56,502 bases of DNA from positions 1 to 56,502 of the forward strand of contig CABZXO010000009.1 of assembly GCA_902529645.1 (NCBI GenBank), read 5' to 3'. Each line of letters begins with the position of its first letter. The stretch's first letter is position 1. The stretch is from an uncultured Pelagibacteraceae bacterium. Lineage in GTDB: Bacteria > Pseudomonadota > Alphaproteobacteria > Pelagibacterales > Pelagibacteraceae. The translations under genes were made by a program, and so were the position numbers. The notes under the pieces are model-generated. The model saw only the letters and a program-made list of their open reading frames with translations. It did no database searches and was not told the origin of the DNA. This document shows positions 54,646 through 56,502 of the stretch, piece by piece.

Positions 54646-55021
54646 TTTTTCTAAAAAAGTAAAATATAATTATGGCTGTAATTACACCTACTAGATTTCC
54701 AAATAAATCAGGAATTTCAAAACTTCTTTCAGGTATAACGTAATGCAGTATCTCAAGTGTTATTGATAAAAATATTAAATAAAAAGTAAGTAATATAAAT
54801 TGAGATGATTTATTAAATGTTAAATAACCGACAACAGAAAACAGGACAAACGCATACAAGTGATTAGTCGAAATTATAAAATCTGCTGTTATTTGAGGTT
54901 GTAATTTGCAATCATTATATAAAAAACAACCAAGCAAGCTACCAGGATATAAATATAAAAGTATCAATAAGAAATTGAATAGATAAAAAATAAATTTATA
55001 TTTTGAAAAAAAATTAATCAT
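54626..55021 (-). CDS. VanZ-like membrane protein
   Basis: 131 residues from ATG 55021; a TTG at 55045 would add eight. Four hydrophobic segments, with a periplasmic Cys pair in LLGCFLYNDC and the late LEILHYVIPERSFEIPDLFGNLVG, which is the VanZ-like motif (E-x2-Q/H-x-FxPxR-x-x-x-xxDxxxNxxG). Function unknown. Overlaps the SLT lipoprotein gene downstream. Confidence 0.8.
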   Translation of the reverse strand: MINFFSKYKFIFYLFNFLLILLYLYPGSLLGCFLYNDCKLQPQITADFIISTNHLYAFVLFSVVGYLTFNKSSQFILLTFYLIFLSITLEILHYVIPERSFEIPDLFGNLVGVITAIIIFYFFRKNENFKN

Positions 55022-55066
55022 TAATAGTATAGTTTTATTTATCAAATTGATCTAAAAGATAAACAA

Positions 55067-55774
55067 ATGAGTTATTTAATTTTAGTTAGACATGGTCAAA
55101 GTGTATGGAATCTTGAAAAAAAATTTACTGGATGGGTAGATGTAGAGTTAACGGAAAATGGGCAATTGGAAGCAAAAAAAGCAGGCCAACTAATAAAAAA
55201 AGAAAATATTGAAATTAATCTATATTATTCATCCTTTCAATTAAGAGCAAAAAATACTCTAAAAATAATACAAGAAGAATTGAAAGATTTTAAAAAAGTA
55301 ATAAGTGCATGGGAATTAAACGAAAGACATTATGGTGCTCTGACTGGATTAAACAAAGATGAAATGAAAGTAAAACTTGGAGAGGAAAAAGTTCATCAAT
55401 TTAGACGTTCTTGGGATCTTAGACCTGAACCTTTAGATAAAAAAAATCCATATCACCCGCTAAATATTGAAACTTATAAAGAAATTCCTCTAGAAAAAAT
55501 TCCTAACACTGAGTCACTGAAAGATACATATGAAAGAGTAATAAAATTTTATAGTAAGGAGATAGAACACAAATCAAGTGAAAATATTCTCATTTCCGCT
55601 CATGGAAACTCCATTAGAGCTCTTTGCAAACATTTGTTCAATTTAGATAACAAGGAAATTTCTAAACTTGAAATTCCTACAGGAAACCCACTTTTAATTA
55701 AATTAGAAAACAATAAAATTTCTAATTGCAAATATCTTGATCAAGAAAGAGCTAAAGATCTTTTAGTTTTTTAA
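55067..55774 (+). CDS. gpmA: 2,3-bisphosphoglycerate-dependent phosphoglycerate mutase
   Basis: 235 residues. Phosphohistidine in LVRHGQSVWN, GWVDVELTENG, the second catalytic site ERHYGALTGLNKDEM, and SAHGNSIRALCKHL. Interconverts 3- and 2-phosphoglycerate in glycolysis/gluconeogenesis. Its 3' end overlaps the convergent nucleotidyltransferase gene by 23 bases. Confidence 0.96.
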   Translation: MSYLILVRHGQSVWNLEKKFTGWVDVELTENGQLEAKKAGQLIKKENIEINLYYSSFQLRAKNTLKIIQEELKDFKKVISAWELNERHYGALTGLNKDEMKVKLGEEKVHQFRRSWDLRPEPLDKKNPYHPLNIETYKEIPLEKIPNTESLKDTYERVIKFYSKEIEHKSSENILISAHGNSIRALCKHLFNLDNKEISKLEIPTGNPLLIKLENNKISNCKYLDQERAKDLLVF

Positions 55775-56441
55775 AAATATCCAGATCAGTTAAATGATAA
55801 AAATCTTTTTGGCTCTCATAACCAAATAACTTTTTTTGATCCAATAAACTATTCCAGAGTTCCAAAATTGAGTAATTTTCTATTTTCTCTTTAATAAATA
55901 ACTTTTTATTAATTATTTGACACCCAATATAAATAAATTCTTTTTCAGATTCTTTGTTAATTAAATTATTTTTTAAATTGAAATCTCCTTTTAATTTTTT
56001 ATCAAAACTTAATTTTTTATTTGCTAAGAGAAGAATGTTTTCTAATTTTTCAGAAAAATATATTTTTTTCATTTTTAATATCTCGTCTTTATAGTCATTA
56101 CTCCAGATTGTATCTGGATTAAAAATTATAAAATCCTTTTCATTGGAGTCTTTAATCATATTTTGAATACCTCCCCCTGTATCTAAAATATGATCACCAT
56201 CCTCAATTATTTTGATATCCAAATTAAAATTTTTACTGTTTAAAAAAACTGAAAATTGATCCTTTAAATAAAAAGTATTTATTAAGATTTTTTGAATACC
56301 TAGTTTTTCGATTAAATTAATGCATCTCTCCAGCATGCTTACATTTTTAATCTCTAATAAGGGCTTAGGAGTATTTAAGGTAATTGGGTTTAATCTCTTA
56401 CCAAAACCTGCACATAAAATTAAAGCTGTATTTATTTTCAC
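55752..56441 (-). CDS. Sugar-1-phosphate nucleotidyltransferase, MurU-like
   Basis: 229 residues from a GTG start. N-terminal LILCAGFGKRLNPITLNTPKPLLEI is, in two parts, the G-x-G-x-R-L and PKP-lysine signature of NTP transferases; IIEDGDHILDTGGGIQN and FNPDTIWSND give the metal-binding Asp. The short length fits MurU (MurNAc-1-P uridylyltransferase) of a peptidoglycan recycling route, but a related sugar is possible. A kinase gene would be expected upstream, outside the window. Confidence 0.82.
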   Translation of the reverse strand: MKINTALILCAGFGKRLNPITLNTPKPLLEIKNVSMLERCINLIEKLGIQKILINTFYLKDQFSVFLNSKNFNLDIKIIEDGDHILDTGGGIQNMIKDSNEKDFIIFNPDTIWSNDYKDEILKMKKIYFSEKLENILLLANKKLSFDKKLKGDFNLKNNLINKESEKEFIYIGCQIINKKLFIKEKIENYSILELWNSLLDQKKLFGYESQKDFYHLTDLDIFKKLKDL

Positions 56442-56502
56442 AATTTTACCTTATAAATTTTGGAAAATTATTTTTTAACAACAACATCAAATTATTAAAT
56501 TG

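Overview
The window looks like a piece of a streamlined SAR11 (Candidatus Pelagibacter-type, Alphaproteobacteria) chromosome. Support: very AT-rich DNA with AAA/AAT/TTT/ATA-dominated codon use, intergenic gaps mostly of 0-100 bases, many start/stop overlaps, no mobile elements, no tRNA or rRNA that I can recognise, and an alphaproteobacterial gene set (DUF2093, DUF3035 lipoprotein after lspA, HAD-IIA/ribF/ileS/lspA block, tldD/pmbA). Species assignment is inference; no similarity search was run.

Layout. 1-4.7 kb: end of an LPS operon (MsbA-like exporter, waaA, lpxK, lpxL). 4.7-6.7 kb: DUF2093 gene, purD, rsmD. 6.7-13.1 kb: minus-strand block pgi, BamF-like lipoprotein, lspA, ileS, ribF, HAD phosphatase. 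13.2-17.3 kb: groES-groEL behind an RpoH-type promoter, a terminator, a tiny basic ORF, typA. 17.3-30.1 kb: mixed housekeeping and poorly known genes (YczE-like membrane protein, DUF6134, FAD oxidoreductase, pmbA/tldD, DCC thioredoxin-like, a lysine-rich coiled-coil protein, cyclopropane fatty acid synthase, DapA-like aldolase, GT9, J-domain protein, S9 oligopeptidase). 30.1-30.7 kb: hsp20 with a consensus RpoH promoter and a 5' leader that folds like a ROSE RNA thermometer.

31.2-47.1 kb is the main accessory region: a purine uptake and catabolism island. It holds a deaminase plus a BMP-type nucleoside/purine ABC importer (ATPase, two permeases, binding protein). A minus-strand operon follows (uraH-xdhA-xdhB-guaD-puuD-phosphoribosyltransferase), then a divergent plus-strand operon (uraD-alc-allA-puuE), a separate cytochrome c, a DUF1330 protein and a two-gene XdhC. 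Together they spell guanine -> xanthine -> urate -> 5-hydroxyisourate -> OHCU -> allantoin -> allantoate -> ureidoglycolate -> glyoxylate, releasing two ureas. No urease and no dedicated regulator lie in the window. The urate oxidase is the membrane PuuD type without its usual cytochrome c tail; the free cytochrome c 7.5 kb away is the likely missing domain.

47.1-56.5 kb: AlkA-like glycosylase, EamA transporter, msrA, sulfurtransferase, an RND efflux pair whose adaptor lacks the alpha-hairpin, an SLT-like lipoprotein, VanZ-like protein, gpmA, and a MurU-like nucleotidyltransferase. The gene at the left edge is cut by the window; the last 60 bases hold no gene I can call.
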